Below are positions 8,780-17,302 of a stretch of DNA of 64,000 nt, one piece after another. The translations under genes and the position numbers were made by a program. The stretch's first letter is position 1. The number at the start of each line of letters is the position of its first letter. The stretch is from positions 62,001-126,000 of the forward strand of contig NZ_JAICDG010000004.1 in assembly GCF_022751215.1 (NCBI RefSeq), written 5' to 3'. The stretch is from Actinomadura terrae (lineage in GTDB: Bacteria; Actinomycetota; Actinomycetes; Streptosporangiales; Streptosporangiaceae). The notes below the pieces were generated by a model, which did no database searches, was not told the origin of the DNA, and saw nothing but the letters and a program-made list of their open reading frames with translations.

Positions 8780-9517
8780 ATGATTGGACCCATGGGCACC
8801 TGGTTCACGCGGGAGATCGTCGACAGCGGACGGCTGCGGCTCTTCGTCTTCCTGGTGGCCTTCATCGCGGCGTTCCTTTTCATCCGGTTCAGCGTGCGGA
8901 TGATCCGGCGCGGGGCCCGGTGGTGGCCGGGCAACGTCACGCCGGGCGGCCACCACGTCCACCATGTGATCTTCGGGCTGGTGTTCATGTGCGTGGGCGG
9001 CATCAGCGGCCTGCTGGTCGCCGACGGCACCTCCGCGCTGGCCGGGGTGCTGGCGGGCGTCTTCGGCGTCGGAACGGCCCTGGTCCTGGACGAGTTCGCG
9101 CTCGTCCTCCACCTCGACGACGTCTACTGGAGCGATGAGGGGCGGCTGTCGGTGCAGGTCGTCTTCATCGCCATCGCCCTGTGCGGGCTGGCGCTGCTCG
9201 GGCTGCGCCCGCTCGGCATCGGGGACGAGGAGGGCACCGTGTGGGCGATCACCCTGACCCTGCTGTTCAACCTGCTGGTGACGCTGGTCGCGCTCGTCAA
9301 GGGCAAGGTGTGGACGGGCCTGATCGGGCTGTTCATCGGCATCGTGGCCATTGTCGGCGCGATCCGGCTGGCCCGCCCGAACTCACCCTGGGCGCGGCGG
9401 CGCTACGGCGACCGGAAACTGGCCCGCGCCGCCGCCCGGGACAGGCGGCTGCGCGGTCCCTTCCAGCGACTCGGCACCCGCCTCTCCGACCTCATCGCCG
9501 GTAGCCCCAATTCCTGA
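8780..9517 (+). CDS. conserved polytopic membrane protein, function unknown
   Basis: A 245-aa protein with about six membrane segments: LFVFLVAFIAAFLFIRFSV, HHVIFGLVFMCVGGISGLLV, LAGVLAGVFGVGTALVLDEFALVL, VQVVFIAIALCGLALLGL, WAITLTLLFNLLVTLVALV and LIGLFIGIVAIVGAIRLA. A charged tail (WARRRYGDRKLARAAARDRRL) follows, likely cytoplasmic. The histidine cluster GGHHVHHVIFG and the polar LDEFALVLHLDDVYW inside or beside membrane segments are conserved-looking and could be functional. I do not recognise an established family. ATG at 8780 has AGAGGCGGGG upstream; the ATG at 8792 is an alternative. Confidence 0.75.
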   Translation: MIGPMGTWFTREIVDSGRLRLFVFLVAFIAAFLFIRFSVRMIRRGARWWPGNVTPGGHHVHHVIFGLVFMCVGGISGLLVADGTSALAGVLAGVFGVGTALVLDEFALVLHLDDVYWSDEGRLSVQVVFIAIALCGLALLGLRPLGIGDEEGTVWAITLTLLFNLLVTLVALVKGKVWTGLIGLFIGIVAIVGAIRLARPNSPWARRRYGDRKLARAAARDRRLRGPFQRLGTRLSDLIAGSPNS

Positions 9518-9529
9518 ATGCCCGGGCGG

Positions 9530-10102
9530 CTACTCGTCCACCAATGCGTGAAGGTGCATGTCGTGCCAACCGTCCTCGTGCAGGACGGCGCTGCGCACCG
9601 TTCCTTCAAGTGTGTAGCCGCTTTTGGCCGCCACCTGACACGAGGGCATGTTCTCCACCGAGTGATAAAGCTCGATGCGGTGCAGCCCGGCGACACCGAT
9701 GGACCATTTGGACAGCGCGCGCAGCGCGACAGGCGCAATGCCCTGCCCCCGGGCCATCGGCCGCACCCAGTAGGCGCATTCCGCGACGCCTTCCTTGAGG
9801 TCGATCGTCCGCAGACCGGCATGCCCGAGGATCTCCTCGCCCCGCGCGACCGCCCAACCGGCGGTCGTCTCGGTCTTCCAGCCGTCCGCCAAGGCGGTGA
9901 TCATCTCCTCCGCCTCCTCGATCGACTCGACGCTGCGCACGCCCCACCGGCGGATCAACGGGTCCTGCCGGGCCGCGAGCAGGACGGACGCGTCCCGGTG
10001 CGTCCATGGGCGCAGCACCAGACCGCGGCCCGCGTCGATGACGGGCTGGGCGTACGCGGCGAGGGTTCCGGGGGCGACGACCGGTGGAACGAGGTTCGGC
10101 AT
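9530..10102 (-). CDS. GNAT-family N-acetyltransferase (RimJ/RimL-like)
   Basis: A 190-aa acetyltransferase. The acetyl-CoA-binding region is YWVRPMARGQGIAPVALRALSKW (the V-x-x-x-x-R-G-x-G-I-A motif A), preceded by GWAVARGEEILGHAGLRTIDL and followed by LHRIELYHSVENMPSCQVAAKSGYTLEGT, where N-x-x-S-x-x-V-A-x-x-x-G-Y is typical of the RimJ/RimL branch that acetylates protein N-termini or small amines. Substrate unknown. It starts at the ATG at 10100-10102; the longer open frame has no similarity to the family. Confidence 0.9.
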   Translation of the reverse strand: MPNLVPPVVAPGTLAAYAQPVIDAGRGLVLRPWTHRDASVLLAARQDPLIRRWGVRSVESIEEAEEMITALADGWKTETTAGWAVARGEEILGHAGLRTIDLKEGVAECAYWVRPMARGQGIAPVALRALSKWSIGVAGLHRIELYHSVENMPSCQVAAKSGYTLEGTVRSAVLHEDGWHDMHLHALVDE

Positions 10103-10278
10103 ACCGCCATTCAACCCCACCGGCACGCGTCGTGGACGCCCCATCCGAATGGGCCGCCGAGTGGCCACAACCGCCGCCCCGCAAGGGTTAAGCGGGACCG
10201 GAGGGTTCCTTGAAGCAGCCCTCATGCCCGGCGCCCACCGCGCTTGAGAGAATGGAGGGACCCGTTAAAGGAGACGTT

Positions 10279-11127
10279 ATGCACGACCTGACCATCACCA
10301 TCGGCGGAGACCTGCCCGTGCGCAGGCTCGGTTACGGCGCCATGCAGCTCGCCGGACCTGGCATCTGGGCTCCGCCCGCCGACCGGCCCGGCGCCATCGC
10401 CGTGCTGCGACGCGCCGTGGAACTCGGCGTCACGTTCATCGACACCGCCGACTCCTACGCGCTCGGGGCGAACGAGGAACTGCTCGCCGAGGCCCTTCAC
10501 CCCTACCCCGAGAACCTGGTCATCGCGACGAAGGCGGGGCAGAGCCGGCCCAGCGCGTCCGAATGGGTTCCGCTCGGACGCCCCGAGTACCTGCGCCAGC
10601 AGGCCGAACTGAGCCTGCGGCGGCTGCGCGTCGAACGCATCGACCTTTACCAGCTGCACCGCATCGACCCGAAGGTCCCGGCCGCCGACCAGTTCGGCAC
10701 GCTCAAGGCCCTTCAGGACGAGGGCAAGGTGCGCCACGTCGGCCTTTCCGAGGTCTCCGTGGCGGAAATCGAGGCGGCCCGCGAGGTGGTCGACATCGTC
10801 AGCGTGCAGAACCTCTACAACCTGGAAAGCCGCGGCCACGAGGACGTCCTCGACTATTGCGAACGCGAGGGCATCGCGTTCATCCCGTGGATTCCCATCG
10901 CCTCCGGGAAGCTGACCCGGCCCGGCGGGCCCGTCACCAAAATCGCGGAGGAAACGGGCGCCACGGCCGCTCAGGTCTCCATCGCCTGGCTGCTCCAGCG
11001 TTCCCCGGCGATGCTGCCGATTCCGGGAACGTCGTCCCTAGCGCACCTGGAGGAGAACCTCGCCGCGGCCGACCTGGAACTGTCCGACGAGCAGTTTCAG
11101 TTCCTCTCGAAAATCGCCGCGCCGTAA
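10279..11127 (+). CDS. aldo/keto reductase
   Basis: A 282-aa NAD(P)H-dependent oxidoreductase of the (beta/alpha)8-barrel AKR superfamily. The catalytic tetrad is intact: Asp55 (FIDTADSY), Tyr60, Lys85 (VIATKAG) and His127 (YQLHRID). The cofactor end has SIAWLLQRSPAMLPIPGTSSLAHLEENLAA. The substrate is not evident; members reduce aldehydes, ketones or, in some cases, pyridoxal. An AAAGGAGA site precedes the ATG by five bases. The 3' end overlaps the convergent LysR gene by 31 bp. Confidence 0.92.
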   Translation: MHDLTITIGGDLPVRRLGYGAMQLAGPGIWAPPADRPGAIAVLRRAVELGVTFIDTADSYALGANEELLAEALHPYPENLVIATKAGQSRPSASEWVPLGRPEYLRQQAELSLRRLRVERIDLYQLHRIDPKVPAADQFGTLKALQDEGKVRHVGLSEVSVAEIEAAREVVDIVSVQNLYNLESRGHEDVLDYCEREGIAFIPWIPIASGKLTRPGGPVTKIAEETGATAAQVSIAWLLQRSPAMLPIPGTSSLAHLEENLAAADLELSDEQFQFLSKIAAP

Positions 11128-12035
11128 CCAGCGGCACCGGACGCGGCAGCACCATGATCAGCCGCGGCGGCCAGTTCCTCGACCATCGCGCCGATGGCCG
11201 GCCGCCGCGCCACGTCCCGCCGCCACACCGCGTACACATGCCGGCTCAGCACCGGCCGCACCGCGGCGACGGTGACGCCCGGCGGCAGTTCGTCCCGGCC
11301 GAGCCGTGGGAGGACGCACACCCCGAGCCCCGCCGCCACCAGCGCCAGCTGAGTCGGGTGCTCGGCGGCCGTGTGCACCACCCGCGGCTCGGCGAACGTC
11401 TGGAGCAGCCAGCCGTGGCAGACGGCGCCGACGGGCCAGGTGATCCATTCCTCGCCCGCCAGTTCCTCCACCCCGAGAACGGCGCGTCCCGCGAGTCGAT
11501 GCGACTCCGGTAGAGCGACATCGACGACATCGTCCAGGAGCGGCGCCTTCATTAATCCGGCGGGCAGTTCGAGCGGTGCGTTGAACCAGTCCTGAACGAT
11601 CGCCACATCCAGTTCCCCGCGTGCGACGCGCACGCTCGCCGCGTCGGGCTCCAGTTCCGAGACCTCCACCGCGAGTTCCGGATACCGCTCCCGCATCGCC
11701 CCGAGCGCCACCGGCAGCAATCCCCGCACGGCGGTCGAGAAGCCTGCCACGGAAAGCCGTCCGGCGACCGCGCCGCGATGACCGTCCAATGTCGCCTCGG
11801 CCTCGTCGACCAGCGAGAGTATCCGGTCGCCGTAGGCGACGAGCACCATGGCCGCGCCGGTCAGCCGCACCCCGCGCCCGGCCCGCTCCACCATCGCCTG
11901 ACCGGTCTCCCGCTCCAGCTTCGCGATCCGCTGGGAAACCGCCGACGCCGTAATATGCAACGCCTCCGCCGCACGGGCCAACGTTCCATGCTCACGCACC
12001 GCGCACAACGCCTGAAGCAACAAGAAGTCGAACAC
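11097..12035 (-). CDS. LysR-family transcriptional regulator
   Basis: A 312-aa LysR protein: N-terminal helix-turn-helix (FLLLQALCAVREHGTLARAAEALHITASAVSQRIAKLERETG) and an effector-binding domain with two periplasmic-binding-like lobes (GRLSVAGFSTAVRGLLPVAL...ELDVAIVQDW...EEWITWPVG...LALVAAGLGVCVLPRL). The C-terminus is Ala/Gly-rich and overlaps the 3' end of the aldo/keto reductase gene on the other strand. The GTG at 12033-12035 has GAGGGGG upstream; the TTG one codon earlier is also possible. Target unknown. Confidence 0.92.
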   Translation of the reverse strand: MFDFLLLQALCAVREHGTLARAAEALHITASAVSQRIAKLERETGQAMVERAGRGVRLTGAAMVLVAYGDRILSLVDEAEATLDGHRGAVAGRLSVAGFSTAVRGLLPVALGAMRERYPELAVEVSELEPDAASVRVARGELDVAIVQDWFNAPLELPAGLMKAPLLDDVVDVALPESHRLAGRAVLGVEELAGEEWITWPVGAVCHGWLLQTFAEPRVVHTAAEHPTQLALVAAGLGVCVLPRLGRDELPPGVTVAAVRPVLSRHVYAVWRRDVARRPAIGAMVEELAAAADHGAAASGAAGYGAAIFERN

Positions 12036-12190
12036 CAAACCCCCTCATTCAAACCCTAGCGACAATGCGACCTGGTAATGTGACTGTTGGTGCTCGATCC
12101 TGTGCGGACGGTGTCCTTTCGCCGTTCACCGAGGCCGAACGCCGCCACACCCTGAGGGCCACTCCCCCGACCAAAGGGCAGGTAATACAC

Positions 12191-12490
12191 GTGCCAGAAT
12201 CCGTGGAAAGCGTGCTGCCGGACACCGAGGCCTCATGGCTCGGACGCCTCGTCACCCTGTTCACTCCGGTGTTCGCCGTCGCAGCCGGCTGGTTCGCCGC
12301 GCTGATCGCCAAGATCGTTCCAGGCGCGCACCTGGACGAGACACAACTCACGAGCTTCATGATCGCCGCCATGACGGCGGCGCTCGGTGCCGCCTGGAAA
12401 TGGCTTCAGGGCTGGCAGCAGCACGAACGCCTCGTGGCCGAGGGCAAGGCGACCCCGGTGAAAAGTGCCCGCTCCAAAAAGCGCCATTGA
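12191..12490 (+). CDS. small membrane protein, possibly holin-like
   Basis: A 99-aa protein from GTG 12191 (GGGCAGGT upstream). It has a short acidic N-terminus, two predicted membrane helices (LVTLFTPVFAVAAGWFAALIAKIV and LTSFMIAAMTAALGAAWKWLQGW) separated by an acidic turn, and a basic tail ending SARSKKRH. Two helices plus a charged C-terminus is the layout of actinophage holins, and a domesticated holin is one reading. No lysin or phage gene lies nearby, so this remains a guess. Confidence 0.5.
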   Translation: MPESVESVLPDTEASWLGRLVTLFTPVFAVAAGWFAALIAKIVPGAHLDETQLTSFMIAAMTAALGAAWKWLQGWQQHERLVAEGKATPVKSARSKKRH

Positions 12491-12692
12491 ACCCGTCCCG
12501 AGCGGCACCGTCCCATCCGTAGTAGGGCGCTTGAGCTGCGACCTATTCGCTGCGGTTCCGTACGCTCACCCGGCGTCATGGAGGCACGTCGGAAAAGCGC
12601 GTCCAAGCGGCCCGGAGTTCGGCCGCGATCAGTGAATTCCCGCGTTTCCTGGCGTTCACCTGAGGGACGCTTTGGGTTGGTAGCCATGGCGC

Positions 12693-13496
12693 GTGAACAG
12701 TGGATTGGTTTGGGTGGTCGCGCTGTCGTGCCTGGGCCTTACCGGATGTGCCGCGGCCACGGCGTCGGTGTCCAGCAAGGACACGATCGTCGTCGGCGTC
12801 AAGGACGACCAGCCGGGGCTCGGGCTCAAGGAAGGCGGCACCTACCACGGGTTCGAGGTGGATGTCGGAACCTACATCGCCAAGCACATGGGCGCGAAGC
12901 AGGTCACCTTTCGGACGGTCCGATCGGACAATCGGGAAAAGCTGCTGAACGCGCACACCGTCGACCTGGTGCTGGCCTCATACTCGATTACTCCGGACCG
13001 TGCGAAACTCGTCACATTCGGTGGCCCCTACTATGTCGCCCACCAGGACATCATGCTCCGGCGAGCCGAGACCGGCGTCCGGGGAGTGCGCGACCTGGGC
13101 GGACGGCGCATGTGCCAGGCGAGCGGCTCGGTCTCCACTGAACGGGTCGTGATCGGGCTGGGGATCCGCCCGAGGCTCGTTCGCGGGTCGTCCTACAGCG
13201 ACTGCGTCAGGATGCTGCTCGGCGGCACGGTCGACGTCGTCTCGACCGGCGACCTCGTCCTGGCCGGGTTCGCGGCCCGCTACCGCGACCGCGTGAAGAT
13301 CATCAACGCGCCCTTCACGGACGAGCGGTACGGCGTCGGGCTGCGCAGCGGCGACATCGATGGGTGCGAAGGCGTCAACCGGGCCCTCACCACCATGTAC
13401 CAGGACGGAACGGCCGCGCGGCTCCTGAGCAAGTGGTTCGGCGCGTCCGACCTCAAGATGACGACCTCCGTCCCCGAGTTCGAGGGCTGCACGTAG
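12693..13496 (+). CDS. amino-acid (glutamate-type) ABC transporter solute-binding lipoprotein
   Basis: A 267-aa lipoprotein. VWVVALSCLGLTGCAA is a signal peptide with lipobox LTGC, so it is anchored to the outer face of the membrane. The mature part is a family 3 binding protein: IVVGVKDDQPGLGLKEGGTYHGFEVDVGTYIAKHMG, VDLVLASYSITPDRAKLVTFGGPYYVAHQDIML and the late DLVLAGFAARYRDRVKIINAPFTDERYGVGLR. These resemble actinobacterial GluB-type glutamate-binding proteins. No permease or ATPase gene is adjacent, so it must share a transporter or act as a sensor. Confidence 0.88.
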   Translation: MNSGLVWVVALSCLGLTGCAAATASVSSKDTIVVGVKDDQPGLGLKEGGTYHGFEVDVGTYIAKHMGAKQVTFRTVRSDNREKLLNAHTVDLVLASYSITPDRAKLVTFGGPYYVAHQDIMLRRAETGVRGVRDLGGRRMCQASGSVSTERVVIGLGIRPRLVRGSSYSDCVRMLLGGTVDVVSTGDLVLAGFAARYRDRVKIINAPFTDERYGVGLRSGDIDGCEGVNRALTTMYQDGTAARLLSKWFGASDLKMTTSVPEFEGCT

Positions 13497-13498
13497 CC

Positions 13499-13660
13499 GT
13501 CGCGCCGCGAGCATGGAGGCGCCGCGCCGGGAGCATGCGGACGCCACGTCGGGAGCACGCAGACGCCGCGCCGGGAGCACGTAGACGCCACGTCGGGAGC
13601 GTGCAGGCGCGTGGCGGGAGCACATAGACGCCGCGCCGGGAGCACGTTGGTGCCGCGCCG
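13499..13660. repeat. 22-bp degenerate tandem repeat, about seven copies
   Basis: Copies begin at 13499, 13521, 13543, 13565, 13587, 13609 and 13630. The unit starts GCCRCGYCGGGAGCAYG and ends YRGAC. GCCGCGCC and GCCACGTC variants alternate, so the higher-order period is 44 bp. It fills the gap between the binding-protein stop and the next gene and has no coding signal. Confidence 0.85.
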
Positions 13661-13740
13661 AGGGGAATGTAACCCTCACGCCGGGAGGGCATGGAGGCGT
13701 CGCGGCGTGAAATGTCGGGGGCGGTCGCTAGCGTGGAGTG

Positions 13741-14385
13741 ATGCACGAGGAGCGGGTTGTCTGGAAGGAGCTGCGGACGGCGGGGTTCCTGCACGCGGTG
13801 CGGGAGGCGCACCGCGAGGCCACGCTGGCGGTCTTCGGCGGGCTGAGCCGCGCCGCCGGATTCAAGGAGCGCTCGTTCGGGGTCGGGGCGTTCGACGTGC
13901 TGGAGTCGCAGATCGACCGGGTCTTCGAGGGCGACGAGCGGGTCGTCCGGGACGACCTGAACGGGTCGCCCGGCTGGCGGTACGGCCCGTACCGGGTGCT
14001 GACGAAACGGCACGAGTTCGGCGCGGTGGGGGCGGTCCGGTGGGATCGCGACAGCCCGACCAAGCAGGCCGTGGCGCGGCAGGGCTACGCGGAGGATCCG
14101 CAGCTCGCGCTCGACCTCGGGATCGTCCACGACACGCCCGGGGTCCTGACGCTGGTGCTGGCCCACAGCGCCAGCGAGGAACCGCTGGAGATGGAGCTCT
14201 ACCTGGGTCGGCCCAGGTGGAACGCCGATGGGGGGACGGCCTGGCACTGGGTTCGGGAGCTGAGTGACGAGGCGCTGGGACGTGATCCACGTCGTAAGCT
14301 CGTCGAGCGGACGTTGCCGCTGTGGAGCGATGCGGCCGATGTGCCCATGCGGCTCCGAGAAGAGACGAGCACTGAAACGGCCTAG
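13741..14385 (+). CDS. conserved hypothetical protein, partner of the XRE-ImmA gene
   Basis: A 214-aa protein of no recognised family. It is highly charged, alpha/beta mixed, and lacks signal peptide or membrane segments. Segments such as EERVVWKELRTAGFLHAVREAHREATLAVFGGLSRAAGF and DQIDRVFEGDERV look like a helical N-terminal half. The stop TAG (14383-14385) overlaps the GTG of the next gene by one base, so it is translationally coupled to an XRE/ImmA-IrrE protein. This layout recalls two-gene toxin-antitoxin or stress-regulator modules, but no toxin motif is visible. The ATG at 13741 is preceded in frame by a GTG at 13738. Confidence 0.7.
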   Translation: MHEERVVWKELRTAGFLHAVREAHREATLAVFGGLSRAAGFKERSFGVGAFDVLESQIDRVFEGDERVVRDDLNGSPGWRYGPYRVLTKRHEFGAVGAVRWDRDSPTKQAVARQGYAEDPQLALDLGIVHDTPGVLTLVLAHSASEEPLEMELYLGRPRWNADGGTAWHWVRELSDEALGRDPRRKLVERTLPLWSDAADVPMRLREETSTETA

Positions 14386-15458
14386 TGGACGATGATCGGA
14401 TGGCCCGGCGGGCCGCCGGGCCGCCGTTCGACTGTGAGCGGCTGACGCTGGCCCGGCGGCTGAGGGGGCTGCGCAAGAACCAGCTCGCGCAGCGCGTCGG
14501 CACCACGCCGAAGGCGATCGGGCAGTACGAGGCGGGCGTCCACCGCCCCCCGGACGTGACGCTCGCGCGGCTGGCGATCGCGCTCGGCGTCCCGGTCGAG
14601 TTCTTCCGAGCGGGCCGGAGCCCCGTCTCGATGGACGGCGCGCACTTCCGCTCGCTGCGATCGACGTCGCAGATCGAGCGTGACCAGGCGCTCGCCTACG
14701 GCCGCATCGCGACCGACGTCGTCGCCGCGCTAGAGGACGCCGTCGACTTCCCGGCCGTCGACCTGCCCGAGTACTCCGTCGCGCCGGACGAGATCGCCGG
14801 GAGCGGCCCGGTGGAGGCGGCGAAGGTCACCAGGAAGGCGCTCCTCGGCGACCCGGGCCCGGTCGCGCACGTGGTGCGGCTGCTGGAGGCGCACGGGGTG
14901 ATCGTGCTCGTCCTGCCGGCCGCGGCGGAGCGGGTGGACGCGTTCAGCGTCGGGATCCACCCCCGTCCGATGGTGTTCTTCAACCCGGCGAAAGGGGACT
15001 ACTGGCGCAACCGCTTCGACGGTGCGCACGAGCTCGGGCACCTGGTGATGCACGCCGACGCCGAACCCGGCGAACGGATCGTCGAAGACCAGGCGAACCG
15101 TTTCGCCGCAGAATTTTTGATGCCCGAAGAAGGAATCTCCGAAGAATTGCCGGGAACCGCCGACTGGGACCGTCTTGCCGAGTTGAAACGGATATGGGGC
15201 GTCAGTATGGCCGCGCTCCTTTACCGCGCCCGCACGCTCGGGATCATGAAAGAGAACGCGTACCGGAACGCGATGAGCACGATGAGCACACGCGGATGGC
15301 GGCGCCAGGAACCGGGCGGAGTCCGGGCGCTGGAACGGCCCACGATGCTGACCAGGGCGGTCGAACTGGTAGGCGCGGCGGGCACCGACCGTGACCGGCT
15401 GGCCGAATCCGCCCGGGTCACCCGCGCCGATCTGGACCTTCTCGTTCCGCCGCGCTAG
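14385..15458 (+). CDS. XRE helix-turn-helix + ImmA/IrrE metallopeptidase protein
   Basis: A 357-aa two-domain regulator. Residues ~20-75 form the XRE domain (LARRLRGLRKNQLAQRVGTTPKAIGQYEAGVHRPPDVTLARLAIALGVP). Residues ~150-290 form the ImmA/IrrE (DUF955) gluzincin domain with FDGAHELGHLVMHAD, the H-E-x-x-H zinc site, and DQANRFAAEFLMP providing the third ligand. Such proteins bind a promoter and are relieved by proteolysis, as in ICEBs1 ImmA or Deinococcus IrrE. GTG start overlaps the upstream gene by one base. Targets may include the neighbouring hypothetical protein. Confidence 0.9.
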   Translation: MDDDRMARRAAGPPFDCERLTLARRLRGLRKNQLAQRVGTTPKAIGQYEAGVHRPPDVTLARLAIALGVPVEFFRAGRSPVSMDGAHFRSLRSTSQIERDQALAYGRIATDVVAALEDAVDFPAVDLPEYSVAPDEIAGSGPVEAAKVTRKALLGDPGPVAHVVRLLEAHGVIVLVLPAAAERVDAFSVGIHPRPMVFFNPAKGDYWRNRFDGAHELGHLVMHADAEPGERIVEDQANRFAAEFLMPEEGISEELPGTADWDRLAELKRIWGVSMAALLYRARTLGIMKENAYRNAMSTMSTRGWRRQEPGGVRALERPTMLTRAVELVGAAGTDRDRLAESARVTRADLDLLVPPR

Positions 15459-15584
15459 AACGCCATTTTGGAGCGGTCCTGAAGAGGGAAATGAGTTACA
15501 TATCTCTGTCCGGTGGTTGCCTGCGCGGCGACCATTGACTGTGAGAAGCTCCCAGGGTTGTCAGGAACGAGACCTGGAGATCTT

Positions 15585-16436
15585 GTGCTGGACAATCGGC
15601 AGGCCGCGCCGACCGCGATGCGCATGCAGATCGGCGCGCGGCTGCGGCGCCTGCGGGAGGAGAAGGGCATCGGACGCGCCCAGGCCGGCGCGGCGATCCG
15701 CGGCTCGGCGTCCAAGATGAGCAGGCTGGAACTCGGCCGGCACGCCTTCAAGCCGCGCGACGTCCACGACCTGCTCGACCTCTACGGCGTGCACGACGCG
15801 GGCGAGCGCGAGGGCCTGCTCGACCTCGTCCGGCAGGCGCGGCAGCCCGGCTGGTGGCAGAGCTTCGGCGACGTGGTCCCCAACTGGTTCGAGCAGTACC
15901 TCGGGCTGGAGCAGTCCGCGTCCGCCATCCACTGCTACGAGGTGCAGTACGTCCCCGGCCTGCTCCAGACGCCCGAGTACGCGCGAGCCGTCATCGGTCT
16001 GGAGCACCAGGACGACGTCGACCGGCGCCTCTCCGTCCGCATGACCAGGCAGCAGATCCTCCGCTCCCCCACCCGTCCCGCGCAGCTGTGGGCGATCATC
16101 GACGAGGCGGCCCTGCGCCGCCCGATCGGCGGCCCCGCGACGATGCGCGGCCAGATCGAACACCTCATCGCGGTCTCGGAGGGCATGCCCAACGTGACCG
16201 TGCGCATCCTCCCGTTCGCGGCAGGCGGCCACGTCGCCCTCGGCGGCCCCATCACCGTCGTCCGCTTCGCCGACCACGACCTGAACGACGTGGTCTACCT
16301 CGAACAACTCACCGGAGCGCGCTACCCCGAAGGCCAGGAGGCCGCCCGCTACCAGGACATCATGGGCCTGGTAGCCTCCCGCGCCTGCCACCCCGCCCGC
16401 ACCTCCGCCTTCCTAAAAGACCTCCTGTCCTACTAG
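15585..16436 (+). CDS. XRE-family regulator with DUF5753 domain
   Basis: A 283-aa protein. After a short leader (VLDNRQAAPTAMRM) comes an XRE helix-turn-helix (IGARLRRLREEKGIGRAQAGAAIRGSASKMSRLELGRHAF) and then the DUF5753 ligand-binding-like domain (QPGWWQSFGDVVPNWFEQYLGLEQSASAIHCYEVQYVPGLLQTPEYARAVI...VTVRILPFAAGGHVALGGPITVVRFADHDLNDVVYLEQLTGARY). Actinomycetes carry dozens of these WhiJ/AbaA-like regulators of development and secondary metabolism, usually with a DUF397 partner; none is adjacent here. The GTG at 15585 follows CCTGGAGATCTT. Confidence 0.9.
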   Translation: MLDNRQAAPTAMRMQIGARLRRLREEKGIGRAQAGAAIRGSASKMSRLELGRHAFKPRDVHDLLDLYGVHDAGEREGLLDLVRQARQPGWWQSFGDVVPNWFEQYLGLEQSASAIHCYEVQYVPGLLQTPEYARAVIGLEHQDDVDRRLSVRMTRQQILRSPTRPAQLWAIIDEAALRRPIGGPATMRGQIEHLIAVSEGMPNVTVRILPFAAGGHVALGGPITVVRFADHDLNDVVYLEQLTGARYPEGQEAARYQDIMGLVASRACHPARTSAFLKDLLSY

Positions 16437-16499
16437 CCCCGCGCCCCGCCCACTCACCTGCCGCCTCGCGGCCCGCGACCGCGCCTTCGCCAGACACGA

Positions 16500-17210
16500 C
16501 ACCGCGTCACGATCAACCCAACGACCATCGCCCCACCGCCCAGCCACAGGCCCGCGCGAGAGCCAAGACCCCCAACGCAACGCGCCCCAGCGGTTCACCT
16601 ACACGCCCGCAGGTAACTGGGATCGCCGTGTAACAACCCAGCCGCACAGTCACACCCCGCGAGAGCCAAGGCCACCACACAACGCACCCCAGCGGGACAC
16701 CCCCGCCCCCACGTGGGTCCACAACGCGCCCTTGTGATCAACTACGCGCCCGCCTGATAGCGAGGGCGGTATGCAACTCACTCCGCCAGCCAGTTACACA
16801 CCCCAGAGGGCGAAGGCTACGGCGCAACGCCCCCGAAGCGTTCAGGCACACCTCGGGCGTGCTGGCAGGGGTCGCTGTGGAACACCACTAGCCAGGCGGC
16901 CACACACGGCGCGGAGGCTAAGGTCACCGCGCAACGCGTCCAAGGCGTTCAGCCACCGTCCGCGTGATGACAGGGGTCGCCGTGTGGCACACCAAGCCAG
17001 GCGGCCACACACCGCGCGGAAGCTAAGGCCACCGCGCAACGCGTCCAAGGCGTTCAGCCACCGTCCGCGTGATGACAGGGGTCGCCGTGTGGCACACCAA
17101 GCCAGGCGGCCACGCACGCGCGGGGAGGCTGAGGCCGCCGTGAATGCGCCAAGGCGTTCAGCTACGCATCGCGCGGTGGCTAGCCGTCGCGCGATGCGCC
17201 CTAGGCGACG
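16500..17210. repeat. decaying ~105-bp tandem repeat tract
   Basis: Units of 105-107 bp begin near 16819, 16926 and 17031, with older, more diverged units back to about 16500 and a partial one after 17136. The first 83 bases of the 16926 and 17031 units are identical. Each unit runs from CGCAACGCGTCCAAGGCGTT through AGGGGTCGCCGTGTGGCAC to AGCTAAGGCC. 105 is a multiple of three, so one frame stays open as a 35-residue Arg-rich repeat, but there is no ribosome-binding site or plausible protein. The whole gap 16437-17302 contains no other gene that I can support. Confidence 0.85.
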
Positions 17211-17302
17211 TGGCTCTACTCCGAACGAAGGCGGAGGCGGGGAAGGAGAGGTGATCGCTGCCTACCGCGTTCGGGTGTCGTGGTGCCGATCGCACGTGGG
17301 GG

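Noticed and set aside
12191..12490. Prophage lysis cassette
   Set aside because: Only one holin-like protein; no endolysin, spanin or structural phage gene nearby.
16500..17210. CRISPR array
   Set aside because: Units are contiguous 105-bp copies without unique spacers, and no cas gene is present.
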